A stretch of 44,654 nucleotides of DNA, from assembly GCA_037447335.1 (NCBI GenBank), contig JBBIGV010000025.1, positions 1 to 44,654 on the forward strand. The letters are read 5' to 3'. Numbering within the stretch: position 1 is the first letter of the stretch; each line of letters opens with the position of its first letter. The translations under genes were made by a program, and so were the position numbers. The DNA comes from JBBIGV01 sp037447335. Its GTDB lineage: Bacteria > Bacteroidota > Ignavibacteria > Ignavibacteriales > Ignavibacteriaceae. This document shows, piece after piece, positions 1-8,688 of this stretch. The notes beneath the pieces are model-generated. The model saw nothing but the letters and a program-made list of their open reading frames with translations. It had not been told where the DNA came from and searched no databases.

Positions 1-128
1 TCAAGCATTTTCTTGCCCTTATGTCGTGGGTCCCTAATGACAAATCTGGGTTAATAAATTATTGTTATTAACTCACACTTTCATTACTTAACTCACCTCT
101 TGCAAGGTCAATTCTTGTAATATTCTGA

Positions 129-167
129 ACCTGCCCGCCTTGACTTGACTGCCAGGTCAAGACAGGT
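129..167. repeat. Imperfect inverted repeat
   Basis: The outer arms ACCTG and CAGGT enclose inner arms CCTTGAC and GTCAAG, giving an interrupted stem-loop. It lies about 55 bases from a second, better palindrome. There is no T-run, so it is probably a dispersed intergenic palindrome rather than a terminator. Confidence 0.4.
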
Positions 168-221
168 GTCAAAAACCATTTTCGTTAAGTTTTTCAGCAA
201 CTAAATTATTGAATTATTGAG

Positions 222-250
222 ACCCTGATCCCGATGAATCGGGACAGGGT
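222..250. repeat. Near-perfect palindrome
   Basis: ACCCTGATCCCGAT pairs with ATCGGGACAGGGT, with one bulged base and a two-base loop. The core TCCCGATGAATCGGGA is fully symmetrical. There is no T-run on either side. The shared GTCCC/GGGAC core suggests kinship with the repeats at 8486-8652. Confidence 0.55.
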
Positions 251-353
251 GACAGTTAACCGTTATGCAACAGACCCTAAAGTCGGGGGAAAATAAAAAA
301 CAATAAAACAAGAAGAGTTATAGCCCTTTTTTAATGCATTCGGTTAACTTGTG

Positions 354-692
354 TTACTTAATTAAAATTATTTTACGATTCAGAACAATTTCACCTGCCT
401 GAAGCCGTGTAAAGTAAATACCGCTTGCAAGATTAGCAGCATTAAATTGAAGTTCATATAATCCTGGCGGCTTTGGCTCAGCAACCAATACCGCAATTTC
501 TCTGCCAAGTATATCATAAACTCTTAAGTCAACCATTACATCACTTTTTGAGTTATTGTTACCGGTAATATACCCCGGTACAGAAAATCTTATTGTAGTA
601 ACAGGATTAAATGGATTCGGAAAGTTCTCCAAAATGAGAAAGTTGATTGCTTCATTGTTAAAATATTTGATTTTTCTTTTATTATATTCCAT
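354..692 (-). pseudogene. Orphan T9SS type A sorting domain (headless remnant of a secreted protein)
   Basis: The 112-residue reading frame is almost entirely a type IX secretion C-terminal sorting domain. It has ENFPNPFNPVTTIRF near residue 22, YDILGREIAVLV in the middle, and a final GIYFTRLQAGEIVLNRKIILIK-like strand. Such domains normally sit at the end of cargo proteins of several hundred residues that start with a Sec signal peptide. Here there is no signal peptide and no cargo: the N-terminus is a charged stretch (MEYNKRKIKYF), and an in-frame stop lies directly before the ATG. It is divergent from the amylase gene, whose start is only about 35 bases away. The likeliest reading is the 3' remnant of a deleted cargo gene. 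A genuinely expressed small protein is possible but could not use the Sec/T9SS route as written. Confidence 0.75.
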
Positions 693-727
693 TTAATTTT
701 AACTGAAAATAATTAAATAAAATCAAT

Positions 728-3700
728 ATGGAAAGAGTGCCGGCGATCTTTCTTTTTCTGATCTTGATCTCAATGGGATTTATAAACAATCCCGGAGACG
801 AAAGAAAACAGAAAACAGAGAAAATTTACAATAATCATTCCACAGATGTTTACCTGCAGGGTTTTTACTGGAATTCACCCCCCGGTGGGAAGTGGTATGA
901 TTCGCTGCATAACATTGCCGGCAGATTAGCTTCTGCCGGGTTTGGTGCAATCTGGATTCCTCCTGCTTCCAAAGGCGGGGGCGGCATGTCTATGGGTTAT
1001 GACATTTATGACCACTATGACTTTGGTGAATTTAATCAGAAGGGTTCGACCAAAACACGCTTCGGCAGCAGAGCACAACTTGAAAGGATGGTTAATAAAT
1101 ACAAAAGCCTTAACATAGAATTGTTCTTTGATGCAGTTCTTAACCATGCCGGTAACGGCGATGCAAAATCCATTTATGAATGCAGTACTGACAGCGGATG
1201 GGTAATCTTTAACCCGCTAAGCGGGCGCTTTCCAAAATCGGCTGCGAATTTTCATCCCAATAATGTTCACTGCGATTTAAACCCGCCTTATCATAATAAA
1301 ATATTTTTTGAAGACCTCTGTTATTTTTCTGGCGGAACGGGCGACAGCCTGATTGCATGGGGCAGTTATATCCTGAACACACTTAACTTTGACGGATTCC
1401 GTATTGATGCTGTAAAACATATTGAACCTGGTTTTATTGCCGCTTTTTCACAGGCTTTTCCCGGTGTTTATATGGCTGGCGAGCACTGGAGCAGTGCTGG
1501 TGAAATTATTTCATACCATAACCAGGTTTCCTCGCTAGGGGGAAACGTATCCTTCTTCGATTTTCCTTTAAGATATGCCATCAAAGATATGTGCAATAAT
1601 ACAAGCGGCTCTTACGATATGAATAACCTTTATGGCGCGGGTTTAATCAATAACGGAATGTCCCCGTTTAATGTAACTACATTTGTTGAAAACCATGACT
1701 TTGATCGCATAGGCTGGGACGGCAGTATTGATTACGGACACGACCCCGTTCTGTACGATAAGCCAATGGGTTATGCATTAATAATTTTTTCAGAGGGAAG
1801 GCCATCAGTTTTTTACAAAGATTATTTCGACTATGGATATGGCGGAAAAATTGATACACTTATCTGGATACGTAAAACATTTCTTTATGGCACTACAACC
1901 AAAGGGCAGCAGCTTAACCCATGGTTTGTCGGAAGCGGATCACAAAACGAGCTTTCCAAAGATCTTTACGTTGCAAGAAGAAACGGAGGCAGCGGAAAGC
2001 CTCAGGCAGTTCTTGTTCTGAATGATCACCCCACCCAGTGGCGCGGGGTTTGGGTCGATTCGGACCATCCTAATCAATGGTTCAGAGATTACACAGGCGT
2101 TGCAATTGATAAGCAGGCAGCAGGAGACGGCAGGGTTGAACTTTATGCACCGCCAAGAGGCTACGCTATTTATGTACCCGATACCACACAATCAATAAAT
2201 TATCCGCCAGTTCTCAATAAGATCCCAGATCTTACCGGCTATACAAATTCTGTTTTTAATTACCGGGTAATTGTGAATGATGCCAACAATGATCCCCGCA
2301 CTTTTATTATGACAGGCAATCCTTTGTGGTTAAGCATTACTCCTTCGGGCATGTTGAACGGAACACCAACCTTTGCGGATACCGGAACCTCAACTATTAT
2401 TCTGGAAGTTATTGATTCATTCGGTGCAAATGACATAGATACATTTAAAGTAGAAGTAGAATTTAACCTCCCTCCATTTGTAAACAATATTAGCGATACA
2501 ACTATAAGGGCGGCAGTAAGGTTTGAGCATCAGGCAGCCGCGGGCGATCCGGATGGTGACACTGTTTACTTCTCCTTAACACACTCTCCTGTATGGCTTA
2601 ATATTGGGCAGTTATCGGGTTTAATAAGCGGAACGCCGGCGCCTGAAGATACAGGCTCATATACCATTAAGTTGAAAGTAACTGATGGGAAAGGTGCATT
2701 CGATTCAACACAATTTACTCTGAATGTTTTGCCGGCACAGGATAGTATAATATATACTTACGGTAAACCTTTTCTGGATGGTAATATAAATATAGGCGCT
2801 GATGACTGGCTCGAAGAATGGATAAGGGTTGTTGATTCAGATTCGGACAGCTACTGGAGACCGCCTGATTCCCTTGATAATGAAATGCTTGCTATTCTTG
2901 TTACCTGGGATGCCGATTCTCTCTATATCGGGATTGATTATGTTTGTAACGATAATTTTAATACAATGATTCTGTACATAGATTCAGGTGTAGAAGGCGG
3001 TATCACCAATTTCAATTCAACACAGGGTTACACAGGCGATTACCCGAAAAATTTCAGGTTCCGCCAAGCTGATGCAATAAATTTATTTGTTGCTTCTTAT
3101 TATCTGGATATTCCCAGTGTATTCACAACGGTACCACCGGGAAGTATTAACATAACTTCACAAACCAATCCGCACAGAGGTGAAAATGCAAGCGGAGCAG
3201 AAATGGCAATTGCATGGAATACAATTTACGGACTCAGCGCCGGGCTCGTTCCGCCAAATGTAGAACTTAAATTTGTTGGTGTGATTGCCGGAGGATTTAA
3301 CTGGGGTGTTGGTGATTCTGCCCCCGATAATCCCGATGTAAATGGTGATGCGGGCCCCGACAGCCTCATATTTCTTGTATCTGTGCTGCCCGATACTAAT
3401 GGTGATGGCATTCCGGATCCAACAATAATAATTCCGCTTACAACTGAAGAATCAATATCTGTAATACCCGATAAATATTTTTTATACCAGAATTATCCTA
3501 ATCCGTTTAATCCTTCAACAACAATCAAATTTGATTTGCCTGAAGCCGGGCTTGTAAATTTAACTGTGTTTGATATCCTGGGCAGGAAACTGATAACTCT
3601 GATTGATGAATTCATGCTTCCGGGTAGATACGATGTAAAATTTAATGCAGCAGCACTTTCCAGCGGTGTGTATATTTATTCTATCCGGAGTGTAAACTTT

Positions 3701-3733
3701 TATCAGGCAAGAAAAATGATATTGTTGAAGTAA
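728..3733 (+). CDS. Secreted alpha-amylase (GH13) with Ig-like and carbohydrate-binding-like modules and a T9SS tail
   Basis: This 1001-residue protein should hydrolyse alpha-1,4-glucans outside the cell or on its surface. A signal peptide covers about residues 1-22. The GH13 barrel spans about 38-485 and keeps all four conserved regions: DAVLNH (135-140), GFRIDAVKH with nucleophile D227, GEHW with acid E252, and ENHD with D324. The opening LQGFYWNSPPGGKW and the SMGYDIYDHYDFGEF stretch resemble archaeal-type amylases (GH13_7-like), from memory of that family. Two putative Ig/cadherin-like repeats follow (about 491-580 and 580-670), then an acidic beta-rich module (about 675-905) resembling DOMON/CBM9-like domains, then the sorting domain (NYPNPFNPSTTIKF to the end). 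It appears complete and monocistronic. The enzyme call is secure; the middle module is inferred from its overall character. Confidence 0.95.
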   Translation: MERVPAIFLFLILISMGFINNPGDERKQKTEKIYNNHSTDVYLQGFYWNSPPGGKWYDSLHNIAGRLASAGFGAIWIPPASKGGGGMSMGYDIYDHYDFGEFNQKGSTKTRFGSRAQLERMVNKYKSLNIELFFDAVLNHAGNGDAKSIYECSTDSGWVIFNPLSGRFPKSAANFHPNNVHCDLNPPYHNKIFFEDLCYFSGGTGDSLIAWGSYILNTLNFDGFRIDAVKHIEPGFIAAFSQAFPGVYMAGEHWSSAGEIISYHNQVSSLGGNVSFFDFPLRYAIKDMCNNTSGSYDMNNLYGAGLINNGMSPFNVTTFVENHDFDRIGWDGSIDYGHDPVLYDKPMGYALIIFSEGRPSVFYKDYFDYGYGGKIDTLIWIRKTFLYGTTTKGQQLNPWFVGSGSQNELSKDLYVARRNGGSGKPQAVLVLNDHPTQWRGVWVDSDHPNQWFRDYTGVAIDKQAAGDGRVELYAPPRGYAIYVPDTTQSINYPPVLNKIPDLTGYTNSVFNYRVIVNDANNDPRTFIMTGNPLWLSITPSGMLNGTPTFADTGTSTIILEVIDSFGANDIDTFKVEVEFNLPPFVNNISDTTIRAAVRFEHQAAAGDPDGDTVYFSLTHSPVWLNIGQLSGLISGTPAPEDTGSYTIKLKVTDGKGAFDSTQFTLNVLPAQDSIIYTYGKPFLDGNINIGADDWLEEWIRVVDSDSDSYWRPPDSLDNEMLAILVTWDADSLYIGIDYVCNDNFNTMILYIDSGVEGGITNFNSTQGYTGDYPKNFRFRQADAINLFVASYYLDIPSVFTTVPPGSINITSQTNPHRGENASGAEMAIAWNTIYGLSAGLVPPNVELKFVGVIAGGFNWGVGDSAPDNPDVNGDAGPDSLIFLVSVLPDTNGDGIPDPTIIIPLTTEESISVIPDKYFLYQNYPNPFNPSTTIKFDLPEAGLVNLTVFDILGRKLITLIDEFMLPGRYDVKFNAAALSSGVYIYSIRSVNFYQARKMILLK

Positions 3734-3792
3734 TTTTAACGAAATACTTTTTGTTAACTTGAGACTGAAATATTTGTTAGAAAGAAGACAGG

Positions 3793-4713
3793 ATGAGTAT
3801 GAAAAAGATTATCATGACCGGTGCAACAGGATTAATTGGCAAAAAACTTTGTGATGCATTGCATAACAGAGGCGATGAGGTGTACGTATTCTCGCGAAAT
3901 CTGACAAAAGCAAAAGACGCGGTCCCTTTTGCAACCGACTTTTACGAGTGGAACTACAAAAGCCCGGGAAGCTGGCAGCATCTGCTCGAAAATAAGGATG
4001 CAGTGGTGCATCTTGCCGGTGCTAATCTTTCTTCTAAGCGATGGACAAAATCATTTAAGAAAGTAATAATCGAAAGCCGTGAGGTAAGCACCAGAAACAT
4101 AGTTGATGCCTTCAGCAGAATTAATAATCTTCCCACTGTTTTTATTTGTGCTTCTGCGGTTGGTTACTACGGCAGCCGGGGTGATGAATTATTGAGCGAA
4201 GAAAGTCCGCCGTCGGACGATTTTCTTTCGGATGTTTGTGTCCGTTGGGAAAAAGAAGCATCCCGCGCAATCGATTACGCTACAAGATGGGTTTCCGTAC
4301 GTGCAGGAGTTTCTCTTACCACTGAGGATGGTGCATTAAAGAAAATGCTGCTGCCTTACAAACTGTTTATCGGCGGACCATTAGGTTCGGGCACGCAGTG
4401 GTTTCCGTGGATCCATATTGATGATGTTATAAGAATATATTTGGAGGCGATTGATAATGAAAATTTAACCGGTCCGGTTAATGCCGTTGCTCCGGGCATC
4501 GTTACAATGAATGAATTCGCAAAAACATTAGGCAAAGTATTGAAACGCCCGGCAATGTTCAGAGTGCCGCAAATTGTTCTCGATATTGTAGTTGGAGAGA
4601 TGGGAAAAGTTGCAACTTCAAGTCAGAGAGTGATTCCCAAAAAACTTGATGAAATTGGTTTCGAATTTAAATTTAAAGATGTTCAAAAGGCTTTGATAAA
4701 TTTATTGCAATAA
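3793..4713 (+). CDS. TIGR01777 family NAD(P)-binding epimerase-like protein (YfcH/SDR39U1 type)
   Basis: This 306-residue extended short-chain dehydrogenase/reductase relative opens with the Rossmann motif TGATGLIGKKL. It has VVHLAGANLSSKRW and the ASAVGYYGSRGDE stretch, which carries the YxxxG region typical of this subfamily, and ends with a DUF1731-like tail (about 255-306, with KRPAMFRVP). The family is widespread, but its substrate is not settled. A second ATG at 3799 is an alternative start, because AGG lies directly against the first ATG and six bases before the second. The gene is downstream of the amylase by about 60 bases and ends at a strong terminator. I infer a cytoplasmic, NAD(P)-binding housekeeping role and no functional link to the amylase. 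Confidence 0.9.
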   Translation: MSMKKIIMTGATGLIGKKLCDALHNRGDEVYVFSRNLTKAKDAVPFATDFYEWNYKSPGSWQHLLENKDAVVHLAGANLSSKRWTKSFKKVIIESREVSTRNIVDAFSRINNLPTVFICASAVGYYGSRGDELLSEESPPSDDFLSDVCVRWEKEASRAIDYATRWVSVRAGVSLTTEDGALKKMLLPYKLFIGGPLGSGTQWFPWIHIDDVIRIYLEAIDNENLTGPVNAVAPGIVTMNEFAKTLGKVLKRPAMFRVPQIVLDIVVGEMGKVATSSQRVIPKKLDEIGFEFKFKDVQKALINLLQ

Positions 4714-4736
4714 GAATTTTTATCATTTAAACTGAC

Positions 4737-4770
4737 AGCGGGATTGCTTTGAGAAAAACAATCCCGCTTT
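4737..4770 (+). terminator. Intrinsic terminator
   Basis: A perfect 10-bp stem (AGCGGGATTG with CAATCCCGCT) surrounds a 12-base loop and is followed by TTT on the plus strand. It sits between the convergent epimerase-like gene (+) and ahcY (-). It fits best as the plus-strand terminator, since no T-run follows on the minus strand. Confidence 0.75.
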
Positions 4771-4787
4771 TAAAATGGATACTATAA

Positions 4788-6113
4788 TTAATACCGGTAA
4801 TAGTCGGGCTTGAAAGGTCCTTCCAAAGGCACGCCAATGTATTCTGCCTGTTTGGGAGTTAACTTTTCAAGTTCAACACCAAGCTTTTCGAGATGAAGCA
4901 TTGCAACTTTTTCATCGAGGTGTTTTGGAAGAACATAAACTTTGTTTTCATAAGTTGAACGATTCTGCCATAGTTCAATCTGTGCAAGCACCTGGTTTGT
5001 AAATGAATTCGACATTACGAAAGATGGATGACCCATCGCACAGCCAAGGTTTACTAATCTGCCTTCAGCCAGAACGATAATATCTTTCCCATCAATTGTA
5101 TATTTATCAACCTGCGGCTTAATTGTATCGCGTGTGTGACCATAGTTTTTGTTAAGCCAGTCCATATCAATTTCATTATCGAAGTGACCAATGTTGCAAA
5201 CAATAGCTTTGTCTTTCATTTTTCGGAAATGCTTTCCAGTCACAACATCGCAGTTACCGGTGGCAGTAACAATAATATCAGCTTCTTCAACAGCCTTTTC
5301 GAGGGACTTGACCTCGAAACCGTTCATTGCTGCCTGCAAAGCACAAATAGGGTCTATTTCAGTAACTATAACTCTTACGTTAGAATTGACAAGTGATTCA
5401 GCGGAACCTTTACCAACATCACCATAACCGGCAACAACTGCAACCTTACCTGCAAGCATAAGATCTGTTGCTCTGCGTATAGCATCAACAAGAGATTCAC
5501 GGCATCCGTATTTGTTATCAAATTTTGATTTGGTAACAGAATCATTAACATTTATGGCGGGCATAGGAAGAGTTCCCTTTTTCTCTCTCTCATAAAGTCT
5601 GTGAACGCCGGTAGTTGTCTCTTCTGTAATACCTTTAATACCTGCAGCTAACTCAGGGTATTTATCAAGAACGATGTTAGTTAAGTCGCCGCCGTCGTCG
5701 AGTATCATGTTTAAAGGTTTATTATCATCACCAAAAAAGAAAGTTTGCTCAATGCACCAATCATACTCTTCGAGGCTCATACCTTTCCAGGCATACACCG
5801 GAATACCGGCAGCGGCAATTGCAGCAGCAGCATGGTCCTGAGTGGAAAAAATATTGCAAGACGACCATTGAACTTCAGCGCCTAATTCAATTAGAGTTTC
5901 AATAAGCACTGCAGTCTGAATTGTCATATGCAAACACCCTGCAATCCGTGCACCTTTAAGCGGCTTTTTCTTTGCAAATTCTTCACGAATAGCCATTAAG
6001 CCGGGCATTTCGGCTTCGGCAAGGTTTATTTCTTTTCTTCCCCATTCGGCAAGGGAAATATCTTTTACTTTGTAAGGTAACTTTTTTACACCTTTTTCAG
6101 TTATCTGACTCAT
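4788..6113 (-). CDS. ahcY: Adenosylhomocysteinase (S-adenosylhomocysteine hydrolase)
   Basis: AhcY cleaves S-adenosylhomocysteine to adenosine and homocysteine with tightly bound NAD, relieving product inhibition of methyltransferases. The 441-residue length is normal. Hallmarks are SSCNIFSTQDHAAAAIA in the substrate domain, DDGGDLT, the NAD-binding VAGYGDVGKGSAESL, NIGHFDNEID, and a C-terminal KPDYYRY, matching the conserved family end whose Lys-Tyr reaches across to the neighbouring subunit. It follows metK by 27 bases on the same strand, so the two enzymes flanking methyl transfer are probably co-transcribed. I see no SAM or SAH riboswitch, since the gap is too short. Identification is very secure. 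Confidence 0.98.
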   Translation of the reverse strand: MSQITEKGVKKLPYKVKDISLAEWGRKEINLAEAEMPGLMAIREEFAKKKPLKGARIAGCLHMTIQTAVLIETLIELGAEVQWSSCNIFSTQDHAAAAIAAAGIPVYAWKGMSLEEYDWCIEQTFFFGDDNKPLNMILDDGGDLTNIVLDKYPELAAGIKGITEETTTGVHRLYEREKKGTLPMPAINVNDSVTKSKFDNKYGCRESLVDAIRRATDLMLAGKVAVVAGYGDVGKGSAESLVNSNVRVIVTEIDPICALQAAMNGFEVKSLEKAVEEADIIVTATGNCDVVTGKHFRKMKDKAIVCNIGHFDNEIDMDWLNKNYGHTRDTIKPQVDKYTIDGKDIIVLAEGRLVNLGCAMGHPSFVMSNSFTNQVLAQIELWQNRSTYENKVYVLPKHLDEKVAMLHLEKLGVELEKLTPKQAEYIGVPLEGPFKPDYYRY

Positions 6114-6140
6114 TCTTTAATCCTTTATTTATTATTAAAC

Positions 6141-7283
6141 TTAAATATATTTACTGAACACAGGAACGAGGTCTAAATGTTCCCATGTAAAATCTTTTTC
6201 CTTACGCCCGAAATGACCGTAAGCGGCAGTCTGACGATAAATTGGTCTTCTAAGTTTTAATCTTTCTATAATACCGCGTGGTGTAAGATCAACTTCCATT
6301 CTGATCATTTTGGAAATTTCTTTATCCGGTATAACTCCGGTGCCGTACGTATTTATCCAGACAGAAACCGGTTCTGCAACACCGATAGCATAAGCGACCT
6401 GAACGAGACATTCTTTAGCAATTTTTGCAGCAACAACATTCTTTGCAATATGCCTTGCCGCATAGGTAGCGCTTCTGTCAACCTTAGAAGGATCTTTACC
6501 GGAGAAAGCGCCGCCGCCATGAGGCGCCCAGCCGCCGTAAGTATCAACAATAATTTTTCTGCCTGTTAAGCCACTGTCGCCGTGTGGCCCGCCGATTTCA
6601 AATCGTCCGGTAGGATTAACGTAAATTTTTGTTTTTTTATCAAGATATTTTGCGGGTATAACAGGTTTAATAACCTGTTCAATAATATCTTCTTTTATAG
6701 CCTTCTGTTTGGCATCTGCATCGTGCTGTGTAGATACAACAATTGCTTCAACCCTAAGAGGTTTCTTATTATCATCAAATTCAATGGTTACCTGCGATTT
6801 TGAGTCAGGTCTTAAGTAAGGCATTAATCCATTTTGTCTTTTCCTGATGTCAGCAAGCTTCTTAACAAGTTTATGAGCATACATAATGGGCATTGGCATA
6901 AGTTCCGAAGTTTGATTGCAGGCATAACCAAACATTAACCCCTGATCGCCGGCGCCACCTTTATCAACACCCATAGAAATATCGGGCGATTGAGAATGAA
7001 TCGCATTCAATACAGAACAGGATTCAGAATCAAATTTATATTCTGCTTTTGTGTAACCAATTTCCTTTACTGTCTTTCTTACAATATCCGGAACTTCAAC
7101 ATAAGCTTTAGTTGTAATTTCGCCGCCAACAAGCACCAGACCTGTGGTTACAAAAGTTTCACATGCTACTCTTGCATGAGGGTCTTGTTCAAACATAGCA
7201 TCTAATACTGCATCTGATATTGCATCGCTTACTTTATCCGGATGACCTTCAGAAACTGATTCTGATGTAAAGAAAAAGGACAT
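6141..7283 (-). CDS. metK: S-adenosylmethionine synthetase
   Basis: MetK makes S-adenosylmethionine from methionine and ATP in the cytoplasm. The 380-residue protein is full length. It has SVSEGHPDKVSDAISD at the N-terminus, GAGDQGLMFGYA as the ATP-binding hexapeptide region, and the glycine-rich GGGAFSGKDPSKVDRSA phosphate loop. It lies 32 bases after the nucleotidyltransferase gene and 27 bases before ahcY, so the three form a likely minus-strand operon driven from the promoter near 8320-8350. The 32-base leader leaves no room for a SAM riboswitch directly in front of metK. Identification is very secure. Confidence 0.98.
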   Translation of the reverse strand: MSFFFTSESVSEGHPDKVSDAISDAVLDAMFEQDPHARVACETFVTTGLVLVGGEITTKAYVEVPDIVRKTVKEIGYTKAEYKFDSESCSVLNAIHSQSPDISMGVDKGGAGDQGLMFGYACNQTSELMPMPIMYAHKLVKKLADIRKRQNGLMPYLRPDSKSQVTIEFDDNKKPLRVEAIVVSTQHDADAKQKAIKEDIIEQVIKPVIPAKYLDKKTKIYVNPTGRFEIGGPHGDSGLTGRKIIVDTYGGWAPHGGGAFSGKDPSKVDRSATYAARHIAKNVVAAKIAKECLVQVAYAIGVAEPVSVWINTYGTGVIPDKEISKMIRMEVDLTPRGIIERLKLRRPIYRQTAAYGHFGRKEKDFTWEHLDLVPVFSKYI

Positions 7284-7315
7284 ATTATTTTTCTACCTTA
7301 TAATGTTAAAATGAA

Positions 7316-8293
7316 TTAATAAAAATCTACTTCGGAAGAATCGCCTGAGTTCAATCGCTTGAAGTTACCCTTTATTACAGCATTATTCCCGATGATCGAA
7401 TTTTCAAGCAGCGCCTTTGAAACCTGCGCTTCCGACCCGATAATCGAGTTGCGAATTATGCTGTCTTTTATTACAGTCTTACTATCTATTGTTGCATAAG
7501 GACCAATAACTGAGTTTTCAATACTTGCATCATCAGCAATAAAAACCGGCTGGTTGATCACTACATTACTGAATTCCCTTGAGCTGCTTTTTTTATCAAG
7601 AAGAAATTTATTTGTGGAGAGCAGTGTTTCGGGCTTACCGCAATCGTACCAGCCTTCAACCGGGAAAGTTGTAAACTTTTCGCCGTTATCTATCATCATC
7701 TGAAGGGCATCGGTAAGCTGCAGTTCACCTTTTGTCCGGATATTTTTTTCAACCAGTGCATTAAGCCCTTTTATCAAAACATTTTTATTTGCGATATAAT
7801 AAAGTCCTACCAGTGCAAGATTTGAGACAGGCGTTTGCGGCTTTTCAACAAGCCGTTTGATGAACCCGTTTTCTAATACGGCAACTCCGAACCTTCGCGG
7901 GTCATCAACTTCTTTTACACCCAGTGAAGATTTTTTTTCTTTGAAAACATCTTTCAGGTTAACATCAAAAACCGTATCGCCGAGAATTATAAATATTTCA
8001 TCATCATCAAATGTAGGTATTGCGGTGTAGATTGCATGACCAAGCCCCTCCATTTCTTTCTGAACTATGAAATCAGATTGAATTTCTTTATAAGTGGAGA
8101 TTACATAGTCCCGGATCATATCACCAAGATGACCAATAACAAAGGTAGCTTTGTGTACTTTTTCTTCAATCAGCTTATCGAGAATATGCCCAAGCATTGG
8201 CTTGCCGCCAACGTTTAAAAGCACTTTTGGAGTGGAATATGTATGTGGTTTCAGTCTGCTGCCTATACCTGCAACGGGTATTATTGCTCTCAT
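7316..8293 (-). CDS. Sugar-1-phosphate nucleotidyltransferase with beta-helix tail
   Basis: The 325-residue protein is an NDP-sugar pyrophosphorylase that should join a sugar 1-phosphate to an NTP. The N-terminal domain opens with PVAGIGSRLKPHTYSTPK, the nucleotide-binding signature, followed by KPMLGHILDKL and later VEKPQTPVSN. The last 80 or so residues (VVINQPVFIADDASIENSVIG onward) are hexapeptide repeats forming a left-handed beta-helix, as in glucose-1-phosphate thymidylyltransferase/uridylyltransferase-like proteins. Exact sugar and base cannot be read from the sequence. It is first in a probable operon with metK and ahcY and is preceded by a good group-type promoter. In this window a role in polysaccharide or LPS sugar supply is plausible. 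Confidence 0.85.
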   Translation of the reverse strand: MRAIIPVAGIGSRLKPHTYSTPKVLLNVGGKPMLGHILDKLIEEKVHKATFVIGHLGDMIRDYVISTYKEIQSDFIVQKEMEGLGHAIYTAIPTFDDDEIFIILGDTVFDVNLKDVFKEKKSSLGVKEVDDPRRFGVAVLENGFIKRLVEKPQTPVSNLALVGLYYIANKNVLIKGLNALVEKNIRTKGELQLTDALQMMIDNGEKFTTFPVEGWYDCGKPETLLSTNKFLLDKKSSSREFSNVVINQPVFIADDASIENSVIGPYATIDSKTVIKDSIIRNSIIGSEAQVSKALLENSIIGNNAVIKGNFKRLNSGDSSEVDFY

Positions 8294-8318
8294 ATACTAT
8301 GGGTTATTTATCGAGATA

Positions 8319-8350
8319 TAAAATTACCTAAACACGCTGCGAATTACAAA
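8319..8350 (-). promoter_or_regulatory. Bacteroidota-type promoter for the nucleotidyltransferase-metK-ahcY set
   Basis: On the minus strand, TTTG (8350-8347) is followed after exactly 20 bases by TAATTTTA (8326-8319). This matches seven of eight positions of the known -33 TTTG / -7 TAnnTTTG pattern used by Bacteroidota sigma factors once the two free positions are counted. It lies about 25 bases before the ATG at 8293. Confidence 0.55.
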
Positions 8351-8485
8351 TAAATTATGCCTGATGTGCTGATAAGAATAGCATCTGCAGAGCTGTCCAA
8401 AATATTTTAAAAGATCTGATTAAATTGAGGCAAAGCCAGACACTTTAATTTCCGGTGAATTTTATGCAGTTTAATATGGATACTT

Positions 8486-8652
8486 ATTTCGTCCCTATCG
8501 GGATTTGATCCATCAGCAGGGGCGTTCAATTGAACGTCCCTACTGACGGGACAAATAACAATAAAACTTTAAAATTGAGACAATAAAAGAGTCCCTTTTA
8601 TGGACTGAATATTTATAGATAAATTCGACAGACAGTCCCGTAGGGACGAAAT
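8486..8652. repeat. MITE-like intergenic element bounded by inverted repeats
   Basis: The element begins with ATTTCGTCCCTATCGGGAT and ends with AGTCCCGTAGGGACGAAAT, which are near-perfect inverted copies of each other. Each end is itself a small GTCCC/GGGAC hairpin. Inside is a 32-base palindrome at 8514-8545 with core CGTTCAATTGAACG. No open reading frame of its own is visible. This fills most of the 395-base gap between the nucleotidyltransferase and the lipoprotein gene. Confidence 0.6.
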
Positions 8653-8688
8653 AAAAAAATTGTTTTGGACAGATATGAGCATCTGATA

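Larger units (their letters stand above)
1..353. other. Gene-free window edge with two palindromic intergenic sequences
   Basis: I see no convincing coding region here. The stretch holds two inverted repeats (listed separately), AT-rich filler, and the downstream flank of the orphan T9SS tail. It resembles the palindrome-rich spacers found between genes in this group. No promoter or RNA gene could be recognised. Confidence 0.5.

Noticed and set aside
7284..7315. SAM riboswitch before metK
   Set aside because: Only 32 bases separate metK from the gene before it, too short for a known SAM aptamer; none is visible before the operon either.
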